Assembly: GCA_934177485.1 (NCBI GenBank)
Contig: CAKPPF010000002.1
Location: 62,001-126,000, forward strand
From: an uncultured Clostridia bacterium
GTDB lineage: Bacteria; Bacillota; Clostridia; TANB77; CAG-508
DNA length: 64,000 nucleotides
Direction of reading: 5' to 3'
The position numbers and the translations under genes are program-made. Numbering within the stretch: position 1 is the first letter of the stretch; each line of letters begins with the position of its first letter. Shown here one piece after another: positions 54,786-63,276 of this stretch. The notes beneath the pieces were generated by a model. It saw only the letters and a program-made list of their open reading frames with translations. It had not been told where the DNA came from and ran no database searches.

Positions 54786-55130
54786 TTAATTATTTATATT
54801 TTCTAATAATTCCTTTAAATCTTTTAATTGAAATAAACATATTTGTTCATATTCTTTAGTAAGCTTTTCAACTATTTGCTTTGTATTATCTTTGGAATTT
54901 AAATCAACTACAATTATGTTATTTATATCTTCTTTTCCATAAATTATCCTAAATAAAAAATTTCTTAAAAAATATTCTATTGTTTCTTCTTGATCTTTTA
55001 CTGCAATTATTACATATGTACCTTTAGAATTCATTTTTGTACACGTAAATAAATATATACAGTTCTTAATAATTTCGAATACTCCGTAAAATGCTAATAC
55101 CCAAATAATTATAGATAAAATTATTTCCAT
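54786..55130 (-). CDS. Small membrane-anchored protein with glycosyltransferase-like fold pattern
   Basis: The 114-residue protein has one N-terminal helix (about 3-22) and a soluble part with GTYVIIAVKDQEETIEYFLRN, INNIIVVDLNSKDNTKQIVEKL and YEQICLFQLKDLKELLEN. The V-D-x-x-S-x-D-x-T string recalls the nucleotide-binding half of GT-A glycosyltransferases, and similar short proteins occur in Clostridia, but catalytic residues are not evident. Function unknown. It is divergent from pflB. Confidence 0.6.
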   Translation of the reverse strand: MEIILSIIIWVLAFYGVFEIIKNCIYLFTCTKMNSKGTYVIIAVKDQEETIEYFLRNFLFRIIYGKEDINNIIVVDLNSKDNTKQIVEKLTKEYEQICLFQLKDLKELLENINN

Positions 55131-55241
55131 ATAATCACCTAAAATATTTTATTCTTTTTATGTTTTTTGGTGATTTATACTTTACTTATTATATTATAAT
55201 ATATTATAATATTTAAGAGTTTTATAAGAAGGAGAAATAAA

Positions 55242-57476
55242 ATGGAATTTAGACAATGGAATGGTTTTAATAAAGGTAGATGGGCCGAAACAATTGATGT
55301 AAGAGACTTTATTCAAAAAAATTACACACCTTATACAGGTGATGATGCATTTTTAGAAAATGCTACTGAAAAAACAAATAACCTATGGAAGGATGTTTTA
55401 GATTTATATAAAAAAGAAAAAGATAATGGTGGAGTATTAGATATTGATAATAAAACTATTTCTACTATAACAAGTCATAAGGCTGGTTATATTAACAAAG
55501 ATTTAGAAGAAATAGTTGGTTTACAAACTGATGCTCCTTTAAAAAGAGCAATTATGCCTTTTGGTGGAATAAGAATAGTAGAAAAATCGTGTGAAGCATA
55601 TGGAAGAAAAGTTGATCCAGAAGTCGAAGAAATATTCCATCATTATAGGAAAACTCATAATGATGGTGTTTTCGATGCATACACTGCTGACGTAAGAGCT
55701 GCTAGAAGTGCTCATTTATTAACAGGATTACCAGATGGCTATGGTCGTGGAAGAATTATTGGAGATTACAGAAGAATTGCGCTATATGGAGTTGATGCTT
55801 TAATTGAACACAAAAAAGGAAATTTAAAATACCTAGATCCAGATTGTTTTGATGAAGCAGTAATTAGAGAACGTGAAGAATTGTCTGAGCAAATAAAAGC
55901 TTTAAACGAATTAAAGCAAATGGCTGCAGAATATGGTTTTGATATATCAGTTCCAGCAAAAAATGCTAAAGAAGCTATACAATGGACATACTTTGGTTAT
56001 TTAGGTGCAATTAAAGAACAAAATGGTGCTGCAATGAGTCTTGGTAGAACTTCAACTTTCTTAGATATTTATATTCAAAAAGATTTAGAAAGTGGTAATT
56101 TAACTGAAACACAAGCTCAAGAATTAATGGATCATTTTGTTATGAAATTAAGATTAGTTAGATTCTTGAGAACACCAGAATATGATGAACTTTTCAGTGG
56201 AGACCCTGTATGGGTTACAGAATCAATTGGTGGTATGGGTATAGATGGAAGAACATTAGTTACAAAAAATTCTTTTAGAATACTTCATACGCTTCAAACA
56301 TTAGGTCCTGCACCAGAACCAAACCTAACTGTTCTTTGGTCTACTAGATTACCTGAAGGCTTTAAAAAATTTGTTACAAAACTTTCAATTAATACATCTT
56401 CTATCCAATACGAGAATGATGACCTAATGAGAAGATACTGGGGCGATGATTATGGAATTGCCTGTTGTGTATCTGCAATGCAAATAGGTAAACAAATGCA
56501 ATTTTTTGGTGCAAGATGTAATTTGGCCAAAACTCTTCTTTATGCAATAAATGGTGGTAGAGATGAGATTTCTGGTAAACAAGTAGCACCAAAATTTGAA
56601 GCAATAACTTCTGAATACTTAAATTATGATGAAGTTATGGAAAAATTCGAAAACATGATGGATTACATTACTAGAATTTATATAAAAGCATTAAATACTA
56701 TTCATTATATGCACGATAAATACTGTTATGAGAAGCTAGAAATGGCTTTACACGACACAAACATTCTTAGAACAATGGCTTGTGGAATTGCAGGTCTTTC
56801 TGTTGTTGCAGATTCTTTAAGTGCTATTAAGTATGCTAAAGTAAAAACAATTAGAAATGAAGATGGATTAGTTGTTGATTACAATATTGAAGGTGATTTT
56901 CCAAAGTTCGGAAACAATGATGACAGAGTTGATCAAATAGCTGTAGACTTAGTTAGAGTATTTATTAAAAAATTAAGTAAACATAGAACTTATCGTAATT
57001 CAAAAACTACTATGTCTATATTAACAATAACTTCAAATGTTGTTTACGGAAAAAATACTGGTAGTACTCCAGATGGCAGACGTGCTGGCGAACCTTTCGG
57101 ACCTGGAGCTAACCCAATGCACGGTAGAGATACACATGGTGCTTTAGCAGCATTAAACTCAGTAGCAAAACTACCTTATCAATATGCTGAAGATGGTATA
57201 TCTTATACATTTGCAATAACACCAAAAGCATTAGGTAAATCTGAATCAGAAAGAGTTAGCAATTTAATAACTCTACTTGATGGATATTTTGTTCAAGATG
57301 CTCATCACTTAAATGTAAATGTTTTCGATAGACAACTTTTAGTTGATGCAATGGAACACCCTGAAAAATATCCTCAATTAACAATAAGAGTTTCAGGATA
57401 TGCTGTTAATTTCGTAAAATTAACTAAAGAACAACAATTAGATGTAATTAATAGAACTATTCAAGAGTCATTTTAG
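55242..57476 (+). CDS. pflB: Formate acetyltransferase (pyruvate formate-lyase)
   Basis: The 744-residue protein has the catalytic Cys-Cys pair at 408-409 ([15 protein letters not shown]), [24 protein letters not shown] and the glycyl-radical site [12 protein letters not shown] with Gly719. It cleaves pyruvate and CoA to acetyl-CoA and formate, an oxygen-sensitive fermentation step. Its activase gene follows 133 bp downstream. RBS AGAAGGAG. Length is usual for the family. Confidence 0.98.
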   Translation: MEFRQWNGFNKGRWAETIDVRDFIQKNYTPYTGDDAFLENATEKTNNLWKDVLDLYKKEKDNGGVLDIDNKTISTITSHKAGYINKDLEEIVGLQTDAPLKRAIMPFGGIRIVEKSCEAYGRKVDPEVEEIFHHYRKTHNDGVFDAYTADVRAARSAHLLTGLPDGYGRGRIIGDYRRIALYGVDALIEHKKGNLKYLDPDCFDEAVIREREELSEQIKALNELKQMAAEYGFDISVPAKNAKEAIQWTYFGYLGAIKEQNGAAMSLGRTSTFLDIYIQKDLESGNLTETQAQELMDHFVMKLRLVRFLRTPEYDELFSGDPVWVTESIGGMGIDGRTLVTKNSFRILHTLQTLGPAPEPNLTVLWSTRLPEGFKKFVTKLSINTSSIQYENDDLMRRYWGDDYGIACCVSAMQIGKQMQFFGARCNLAKTLLYAINGGRDEISGKQVAPKFEAITSEYLNYDEVMEKFENMMDYITRIYIKALNTIHYMHDKYCYEKLEMALHDTNILRTMACGIAGLSVVADSLSAIKYAKVKTIRNEDGLVVDYNIEGDFPKFGNNDDRVDQIAVDLVRVFIKKLSKHRTYRNSKTTMSILTITSNVVYGKNTGSTPDGRRAGEPFGPGANPMHGRDTHGALAALNSVAKLPYQYAEDGISYTFAITPKALGKSESERVSNLITLLDGYFVQDAHHLNVNVFDRQLLVDAMEHPEKYPQLTIRVSGYAVNFVKLTKEQQLDVINRTIQESF

Positions 57477-57521
57477 TTGAAATTTGTAAAATACATTTAG
57501 TCTTATATTTATGGTAAGCAC

Positions 57522-57564
57522 TGTAGGGATAGGTATTGTAGCCTATCCTTCCTACTGCCCTACA
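57522..57564. repeat. Variant palindromic repeat between pflB and pflA
   Basis: GTAGGGATAGGTATTGTAG then CCTATCC and CCTAC..CCCTAC: GGATAGG pairs with CCTATCC and GTAGGG with CCCTAC. It resembles the other copies in its GTAGGG ends but has a different core. Confidence 0.5.
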
Positions 57565-57609
57565 ATTTTAAATTTTATTTATAATTTGTAATAAAAATGG
57601 TGAAATAAT

Positions 57610-58329
57610 ATGGATAAACAAAATTATGCAAAAATTCATTCAATTGAAACTTTTGGAACTGTTGATGGTCCTGGTGTTAGATTTGTTTGCTTTTTTCAGG
57701 GATGTCACTTAGAATGTAAATATTGTCACAATAGAGATACTTGGGATATTAATAGCGGAAAATATATTAGTGCTGATGAGCTTTTTAACGAAATAATGAA
57801 ATATAAAACATTTATTACTCCTAATGGCGGATTTACCGCTTCTGGAGGTGAGCCTCTTCTTCAACCTTATTTTCTTATTTCTTTATTTAAAAAACTAAAA
57901 GAAGCTAACATTCACACTGCTATTGATACATCTGGAATGATAGAAATTACAGATACTATAAAAGAATTACTAAAGTATACTGACCTAGTACTTCTTGATA
58001 TAAAACATATAAATCCTCAAAAATGCAAAGAATTAGTTGGCTTTTCTAATGAAAAAGAGCTTGCCTTTGCTCGTTATTTAAATGAACATAATATACCTGT
58101 ATGGATAAGACAAGTGATTATTCCTGGAATTACAGATGATGAAAATGATTTATTAGACCTAAAAACTTTTTTAAATTCTTTGCATAACGTAAAAAAAATA
58201 GAATTACTTCCATACCATAGACTTGGACAACATAAATGGGAAGAACTTGGTTTTAACTACGAATTAAAAGATATAAGACCTGCAACTGAAAAAGATATAG
58301 AAAAAGTAAAAAAGATATTAAATATATAA
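57610..58329 (+). CDS. pflA: Pyruvate formate-lyase activating enzyme
   Basis: The 239-residue radical-SAM protein has the Fe4S4 motif GCHLECKYCHNRDTW with Cys32, Cys36 and Cys39, then FTASGGEPLLQP (GGE motif) and DTSGMIEITDTIKEL. It generates the glycyl radical in PflB using S-adenosylmethionine and an electron from flavodoxin or ferredoxin. No clear GGAGG; the weak GGTGAAATAAT lies before the ATG. Confidence 0.97.
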   Translation: MDKQNYAKIHSIETFGTVDGPGVRFVCFFQGCHLECKYCHNRDTWDINSGKYISADELFNEIMKYKTFITPNGGFTASGGEPLLQPYFLISLFKKLKEANIHTAIDTSGMIEITDTIKELLKYTDLVLLDIKHINPQKCKELVGFSNEKELAFARYLNEHNIPVWIRQVIIPGITDDENDLLDLKTFLNSLHNVKKIELLPYHRLGQHKWEELGFNYELKDIRPATEKDIEKVKKILNI

Positions 58330-58334
58330 TAAGA

Positions 58335-58358
58335 ATAAAGCGACTTTAGTCGCTTTGT
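58335..58358. terminator. Convergent terminator pflA / rnr
   Basis: AAAGCGACT and AGTCGCTTT stem with tiny loop; overlaps the rnr stop region. Confidence 0.6.
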
Positions 58359-60127
58359 TCTTTATCACTATATTTAGCAAATGCTACTTTTCTTAAGTTC
58401 TTATTTGCTTCTATTACTTGTATTTTTACTTTATCTCCTATTTTATATACTATTCCTGTGTTTTCTCCTATTAGTTGCTTGTGCATGTCATCATAGTTAA
58501 AATACTCATTGCCTAAATTTTCAAACCTTATTAGTCCCTCTACTGTATTTTCTAGCTCAACAAAAAGTCCAAAGTTGGTAACTCCACTTACTATTCCATC
58601 ATACACTTCTCCTATTTTATTTTCCATATATTCAGCCTTTTTCAAATCAACTGAGTTTCTTTCAGCTTTTTGAGCTATTTTTTCTCTTTCTGATGATTTT
58701 TCTGCATAGTTTACAGCAAATTCTTCATGTTTTTCTTTGTAATCGTCACTAACCATATAGTTATTATCTAAATACTTTGATATTATTCTATGAATAAATA
58801 AATCTGGGTATCTTCTAATTGGTGATGTAAAATGGCAATAATACTTTCCTGCAATACCAAAGTGTCCTTTATTTTCTGCTTCATATCTTGCTACTTTTAA
58901 AGTTCTTAATATTAAATTAGATATAACTTTTTCTTCATCTTTTCCTTTTATATCCTCAAGAATACTGCTAAAAGCTTTAGGATGAACATTTTCTTTGTTT
59001 CCTTTTATTTTATATCCGAAGTTGTATAAAAAACTATTTAAGTCTGTTATCTTCTCTTGATCTGGTGCCTCATGAACTCTATAAATAAACGGTGCTTCTA
59101 GCCAATAAAATTTTTCTGCAACTGTTTCGTTAGCTGTTAGCATAAATTGTTCTATTATTATATTTGAAAATTCAATCTCATATTTTCCAACGTCTATTGC
59201 TTTTCCTTTTTTATCTAAAGTAATTTTACTTTCCGGAATATCTAAGTCTAAATATCCATTTTCTTTTCTCTTATTTTCAAGAATATGAGCAAGTTCTGCC
59301 ATTAGTTTAAAATGATTTATATATGGAATATATTGTTTTAAATCTTCATCCATTTCAGCACTATTATCTAAATCCAAAAGCTTTTGAACAATGTTATAAG
59401 ACATTCTTTTAGTTACTTTTATTACGCCTTTTGTGATATCAGAAGATATTACATTCCCTTTTTTATCTATCTCCATTATAACAGATAAAGTAAGTCTATC
59501 TTTTCCTTCATTTAAACTGCATATTCCATTTGATAATTCTTTTGGCAACATAGGAATTACTCTATCTAGCATATATACACTTGTTCCTCTTGTAATAGCT
59601 TCTTTGTCTAGAAAGCTTCCTTCCATTACATAGTGACTTACATCAGCAATATGAACACTTAAAATGTATGTGTCATCTATTGTTTTAGTTACAGATACAG
59701 CATCATCCAAATCTTTTGCATCTTCACCATCTATTGTAAATATTTCTTCATTTCTAAAATCTTTTCTTCCTGCAATTTCATCTAAAGATATTTCTTTTTC
59801 TATTTTTCTTGCTTCATCTATTACAAATTTTGGAAACTCATATGGTAATTTATACTCTCTTATAATTGAAAGCATATCAACACCAGCAATATTTATATTG
59901 CCTAATATTTCAATAATTTTTCCTTCTGGCTTCTTTCCATCAATTTCTGGTTTAGTAATTTGAACAACAACTTTATCGTTGCTTTTTGCCCCACTAAAAT
60001 ACTTTTTAGATATGAAAATATCTTTACTAATTTTTTTATTATCTGGCACAACAAATCCGAAACTTTTATTTTTAGTAAAAGTTCCAACAATAGTTTCTTT
60101 TGTATTTTCTTCTTTATTATTTCTCAT
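58346..60127 (-). CDS. rnr: Ribonuclease R
   Basis: From the ATG at 60125-60127 the protein is 593 residues: cold-shock-like domain (TFTKNKSFGFVVPDNKKISKDIFI), RNB catalytic domain with IDGEDAKDLDDAVSV (metal-binding Asp cluster) and SVHIADVSHYV, and a C-terminal S1 domain (YDGIVSGVTNFGLFVELENT). It is a 3'-5' exoribonuclease that degrades structured RNA. It is shorter than the 700-plus residues of B. subtilis RNase R, lacking the N-terminal helix-turn-helix. The frame stays open upstream to 60208, but that part lies in a dispersed repeat; start choice is uncertain because the binding site is weak. Confidence 0.93.
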   Translation of the reverse strand: MRNNKEENTKETIVGTFTKNKSFGFVVPDNKKISKDIFISKKYFSGAKSNDKVVVQITKPEIDGKKPEGKIIEILGNINIAGVDMLSIIREYKLPYEFPKFVIDEARKIEKEISLDEIAGRKDFRNEEIFTIDGEDAKDLDDAVSVTKTIDDTYILSVHIADVSHYVMEGSFLDKEAITRGTSVYMLDRVIPMLPKELSNGICSLNEGKDRLTLSVIMEIDKKGNVISSDITKGVIKVTKRMSYNIVQKLLDLDNSAEMDEDLKQYIPYINHFKLMAELAHILENKRKENGYLDLDIPESKITLDKKGKAIDVGKYEIEFSNIIIEQFMLTANETVAEKFYWLEAPFIYRVHEAPDQEKITDLNSFLYNFGYKIKGNKENVHPKAFSSILEDIKGKDEEKVISNLILRTLKVARYEAENKGHFGIAGKYYCHFTSPIRRYPDLFIHRIISKYLDNNYMVSDDYKEKHEEFAVNYAEKSSEREKIAQKAERNSVDLKKAEYMENKIGEVYDGIVSGVTNFGLFVELENTVEGLIRFENLGNEYFNYDDMHKQLIGENTGIVYKIGDKVKIQVIEANKNLRKVAFAKYSDKEQSD

Positions 60128-60164
60128 TGATTCAAAAATTCCTTTTTTGTATTTTAAAATTTGT

Positions 60165-60230
60165 TCTCGCCCAATTTGAGTTTTCTGGCTGTAAGGAAAA
60201 AATCTCAAAAGGCCAGCGATTGTAGCTTAT
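60165..60230. repeat. Dispersed structured element A, copy 2
   Basis: TCTCGCCC-AATTTGAGTTTTC..GAAAAAATCTCAAAAGGCCAGCGATTGTAGC, matching the element at 31130-31200 in the same order and orientation. It sits between secG and rnr, in the 5' leader of rnr. Confidence 0.6.
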
Positions 60231-60235
60231 TATAT

Positions 60236-60279
60236 AATAAAAGTAGAGCCATATTAGCTCTACTTTTAATATTTTTTTC
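60236..60279 (-). terminator. Terminator after secG
   Basis: AAAAGTAGAGC and GCTCTACTTTT form an 11-bp stem, loop CATATTA; on the minus strand it separates secG from rnr. Confidence 0.7.
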
Positions 60280-60282
60280 TTA

Positions 60283-60534
60283 TTATGCTAAAGGATATAC
60301 AATATTTAAAGCGATTGTAACAACGGCTAAAGATATTGAGAATATAATTGTAAATTTTTTTAACTTACCAACTCTTGTTCTTCCTTTATTCTTATCTAAA
60401 AAGTTATTTGCACCAGCACCAGTTATTGTACTAGACAAACCTTCTTCATCTGATTTTTGTAACATAACTAATACTACCACACCTAAAGCTAATATGATAT
60501 CTATTATAATTAAAAATACTTTTAATACTTGCAT
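60283..60534 (-). CDS. secG: Preprotein translocase subunit SecG
   Basis: The 83-residue protein has two membrane helices flanking VVVLVMLQKSDEEGLSSTITGAGANNFLDKNKGR split over residues 19-52, the SecG signature with GAGANNF. It assists SecYE. It precedes rnr as in the classical secG-rnr-smpB operon; smpB is not found here. Confidence 0.95.
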   Translation of the reverse strand: MQVLKVFLIIIDIILALGVVVLVMLQKSDEEGLSSTITGAGANNFLDKNKGRTRVGKLKKFTIIFSISLAVVTIALNIVYPLA

Positions 60535-60620
60535 TTTTATTCCTCCCTAAGTTCTACTATTTATTTTTCAATTAACATATGTTATTGTAACATATATTTT
60601 CTATAAATGCAAATGGTTTA

Positions 60621-61997
60621 TTAAATTTTTTCAGCCAGTCCAAGGTATTTTTCTGGAGTTAGGTTTAATAATACCTGTTTATCATCAGTTGATAATATGT
60701 CTAAGCCTTGTACAAATTCTTGTATAGCTTCTTTTGAAATATTTTTTCCTCGTGTAAGTTCTTTTAATTTATTGTATGCATCAGGAATTCCATATTTTCT
60801 TAAAACTGTTTGAATTGGTTCTGCAAGTACTTCCCACCTATTTTCTAATTCACTAGAAAGCTTAAGTTTATTAACTTCTATTCTTTTTAATGCACTTATA
60901 GTTTGATTTATTGCTTGAATTGAATATCCAAATGCTAACCCAATATTTCTTTTTGAAGAAGAATCTGACAAATCTCTTTGCATTCTTGATTTTACAAGTT
61001 TATTTGAAAGCGCCATGAAAATCGCATTAGACATATCAATATTAGCCTCGCTGTTTTCAAATCTTATTGGATTTACTTTATGTGGCATTGTACTACTACC
61101 TACTTCACTTTGTACTGGTATTTGTTTAAAATATTCCATGCTAATATATAACCACATGTCAACGTCAAAATCTAGAACAATATTATTAAAATGTCTTATG
61201 CCATCAGCAATATGTGCAATGTAGTCATGCCCTTCTATTTGAGTTGTTAGAGGATTAAATTCTAGTTGTAAATATTCTTCTACAAATTTTTTTGATAATT
61301 CCTCCCAATTGTATTTTGGAAAAGCAACAGATATTGCTGCATATGTGCCAGTTGCTCCATTAAATTTTGCAGTAATTTTAATATTCTTTATATTTTCTAA
61401 AGATTTCTTTAACCTATATTCATATACTTTAAACTCTTTTCCTACTGTTGTTGGAGTAGCTGGCTGTCCATGAGTATGTGCAAGCATTGGAATATTTGAA
61501 TTGTCTTTTGCTAGCTTACTAATCACATCAATTAAACTTTCTGCTGATTTTATCCATACATCATTTAATCCTTTTTTTATCATATTTCCGTATGAAGTAT
61601 TATTTATATCTTCAGATGTACAACCAATATGAACAAAACTAACCAATTTATCAAAACCTATCTTTTTTAGTTCTTCTCCAACATAAATTTCAGCCGCTTT
61701 AACATCATGGTTTGTTATTTTATCTATTTGTCTTATTCTTAAATATGACTCCTCTGAAAAATCTTCATATATTTTTAAGATCTTACTAATGTCTTTCTCT
61801 TTTATTGAATTTAAAATGTCTGAATCTTTAATATTTTCAATTAAAAATTTAAGCCAAAGCACTTCAACTTTAACCCTGTTTTTAGTAAGTACATATTCTG
61901 AAAAATATGGACTTAGCTGTTTAGATATATCTAAATATCTCCCATCTAACGGGCATAAAGCCATAAAGCTTTTTAATTCTAGATTTTCATTTTCCAT
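60621..61997 (-). CDS. purB: Adenylosuccinate lyase
   Basis: The 458-residue protein has FNGATGTYAAISVAFP, HTHGQPATPTTVGKEF and the fumarase-superfamily signature SSTMPHKVNPIRFENSEA (with the catalytic Ser loop). It catalyses two steps of purine synthesis, making AICAR and AMP with fumarate release. Its length and the HGQPATPTT motif fit the longer PurB type. RBS AAGGAGA. Confidence 0.97.
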   Translation of the reverse strand: MENENLELKSFMALCPLDGRYLDISKQLSPYFSEYVLTKNRVKVEVLWLKFLIENIKDSDILNSIKEKDISKILKIYEDFSEESYLRIRQIDKITNHDVKAAEIYVGEELKKIGFDKLVSFVHIGCTSEDINNTSYGNMIKKGLNDVWIKSAESLIDVISKLAKDNSNIPMLAHTHGQPATPTTVGKEFKVYEYRLKKSLENIKNIKITAKFNGATGTYAAISVAFPKYNWEELSKKFVEEYLQLEFNPLTTQIEGHDYIAHIADGIRHFNNIVLDFDVDMWLYISMEYFKQIPVQSEVGSSTMPHKVNPIRFENSEANIDMSNAIFMALSNKLVKSRMQRDLSDSSSKRNIGLAFGYSIQAINQTISALKRIEVNKLKLSSELENRWEVLAEPIQTVLRKYGIPDAYNKLKELTRGKNISKEAIQEFVQGLDILSTDDKQVLLNLTPEKYLGLAEKI

Positions 61998-62369
61998 ATA
62001 TTTCTCCTTATTTTCTTATATGCTTAAATTCTAACATAAGTAAAAAAATATAGCAAGAATAAATTTTCCACAAAATAAACCAGCCTAAACTTGGCACGTT
62101 CCTTTTCGAGCCTTTTAAGGGTTTTAATACTTATTGTTTTTTTTGTATTAATTACCATTCTTTAAAATCCCTAAAATCAATGCATTTTCGTATAATATCT
62201 CTGTTAAATAAATAATACTATATTTTAAATTTTTTTTGCAAGATTTTTGCAAAAATATTTGATATTAGTTAGATATTTTTTGTTATAGCAGATAATCTAC
62301 TATTGATATTAAACAAATTAATTGATGTATTAATCTATAGAACAAATTTTTGTTTTTTATGATTTACAC
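61998..62369. other. Intergenic region between purB and the toxin locus
   Basis: About 370 bp without an open frame. It contains the first copy of a 33-bp direct repeat (62078-62110), an AAGGGTTTTAA/TTTAAAATCCCT inverted pair, and very A/T-rich sequence. No promoter stands out for purB beyond ordinary A/T-rich DNA. Confidence 0.5.
62078..62110. repeat. 33-bp direct repeat, copy 1
   Basis: Begins AACCAGCCTAAACTTGGCAC and ends CCTTTTCGAG, identical to 62814-62846. The two copies flank the toxin-antitoxin-like locus. Confidence 0.85.
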
Positions 62370-62398
62370 TTGATTTTTATATAATAATCAAGTATACT
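62370..62398 (+). promoter_or_regulatory. Promoter of the candidate toxin mRNA
   Basis: TTGATT (62370-62375), 17 bp, TATACT (62393-62398); start expected near 62404. Confidence 0.65.
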
Positions 62399-62409
62399 TC
62401 TATTCATAG

Positions 62410-62616
62410 ATGAGAGAAGCAAGATGTGGTGTATCGTATCCTACAGCGAGAGGAGGCGATGCATATTTATTAGAACAAGTTTATTTACTTTTTATATACA
62501 TACTTTTTATTGAACTTGCAATAGTAACCGTTGTAGCTATTGCCTTATTTGTAGCATTGGTTGTTACGATGAGAAAATTAGACAACGAAAAAAACACATC
62601 TCTGTTGGATCGTTAG
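62410..62616 (+). CDS. Candidate type I toxin, small hydrophobic membrane peptide
   Basis: The frame reads YLLFIYILFIELAIVTVV then AIALFVALVVTMRKLDNEK and LLDR: a single membrane helix followed by a charged tail, as in Fst/TxpA-type holin-like toxins. The first in-frame ATG is at 62410, about six bases after the expected transcript start, without a binding site. A strong AGGAGG lies at 62451-62456, but no in-frame ATG, GTG or TTG follows it at normal spacing; the ATG at 62459 is in another frame and stops after four codons. The peptide may start at 62410, use an unusual codon, or be disabled by a small deletion. Confidence 0.55.
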   Translation: MREARCGVSYPTARGGDAYLLEQVYLLFIYILFIELAIVTVVAIALFVALVVTMRKLDNEKNTSLLDR

Positions 62617-62628
62617 AGATGTATTCTT
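62590..62628. terminator. Shared bidirectional terminator of toxin and antisense RNA
   Basis: ACATCTCT (62596-62603) and AGAGATGT (62615-62622) form the stem. On the minus strand it is followed by seven T, on the plus strand by ATTCTTTAT. It overlaps the end of the toxin frame. Confidence 0.75.
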
Positions 62629-62681
62629 TATAAAAATACTTTGAACGATACGCCACATTTCTGTGGTATCTCATCTTTCTA
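62592..62681 (-). ncRNA. Candidate antisense RNA of the toxin locus
   Basis: A consensus promoter at 62687-62715 on the minus strand predicts a start near 62680; the terminator at 62590-62628 ends it after about 90 nt. Its 5' part folds as GATACCACA-GAAA-TGTGGCGTATC. It overlaps the 3' end of the toxin mRNA and shares repeats with the toxin leader, the layout of type I antitoxins such as RNA II of par(pAD1) and RatA. Confidence 0.6.
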
Positions 62682-62686
62682 CAATT

Positions 62687-62715
62687 ATTATACTCAAAAT
62701 ATATAAAAAAGTCAA
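62687..62715 (-). promoter_or_regulatory. Promoter of the candidate antisense RNA
   Basis: Minus-strand TTGACT (62710-62715), 17 bp, TATAAT (62687-62692); stronger than the opposing toxin promoter. Confidence 0.75.
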
Positions 62716-62740
62716 TAATTTATAAATTTTTTCATCAACT

Positions 62741-62853
62741 GGTGGGTCCACTCGCACCCGCGTCACAAAAATAGTCCACCGGACTATTTTTACCTGCGTT
62801 TAGTCTGGCCTTGAACCAGCCTAAACTTGGCACGTTCCTTTTCGAGTCCCACC
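62741..62853. repeat. 113-bp structured element containing the 33-bp repeat, copy 2
   Basis: GGTGGG at 62741 pairs with CCCACC at 62853; CTCG with CGAG; inside lie two hairpins, AAAATAGTCC/GGACTATTTT and GTTTAGTCTGG/CCAGCCTAAAC. The second 33-bp repeat copy (62814-62846) is its right part. It is less AT-rich than the surroundings and looks like a transposable or dispersed structured element. Confidence 0.6.
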
Positions 62854-62865
62854 TTTTTACTTTAT

Positions 62866-62896
62866 ACAAAAAATGTAACCTACAAGGTTACATTTT
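62866..62896 (-). terminator. Terminator downstream of the decayed gene
   Basis: AAAATGTAACC and GGTTACATTTT stem, loop TACAA, T run on the minus strand. Confidence 0.7.
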
Positions 62897-63033
62897 CTCT
62901 GGTATGATTGTTGTAGTTATCTACAACTCTATTTCTCTTATATTGATACAAACATCAATCAGTTTTATTGTATATACATTATCAAATTATTTAAAATTTT
63001 TCATGATATTTTTAGTATTAATTGCAATATGGT

Positions 63034-63250
63034 TTAATTTGTATTTATTATCTTTATACATAAAAATATAGTCATTAAATCAAATGTATTTAATTGCCTA
63101 TCTAATTTTATAATTTCTTTTACTTCTTTAATTGCAGAAATAATATGAAAAAATGCTGGAATAACACCAAGTAAATCCCCTTACAGCTCCTATATATGCA
63201 CCAAATACACCTGGAAGCACTGAAGATTTTTCATTTTTTTCTTCTTCCAT
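63034..63250 (-). pseudogene. Decayed small membrane-protein gene with frameshift
   Basis: From the ATG at 63248-63250 the frame reads MEEEKNEKSSVLPGVFGAYIGAV, a typical N-terminus of a small membrane protein. After Val the sense continues in a second frame as GDLLGVIPAFFHIISAIKEVKEI until a stop at 63034-63036. One added or lost base near 63178-63185 explains it. Upstream in-frame remnants and the missing middle suggest a truncated relic. Family unknown. Confidence 0.4.
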
Positions 63251-63276
63251 TTCAACAGATTTTCTATTGTTTCATT

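Noticed and set aside
62811..63071. Open frame of 86 codons on the plus strand
   Set aside because: It starts inside the 113-bp structured repeat, crosses a terminator and runs antisense to the decayed gene; no binding site and no recognisable protein.
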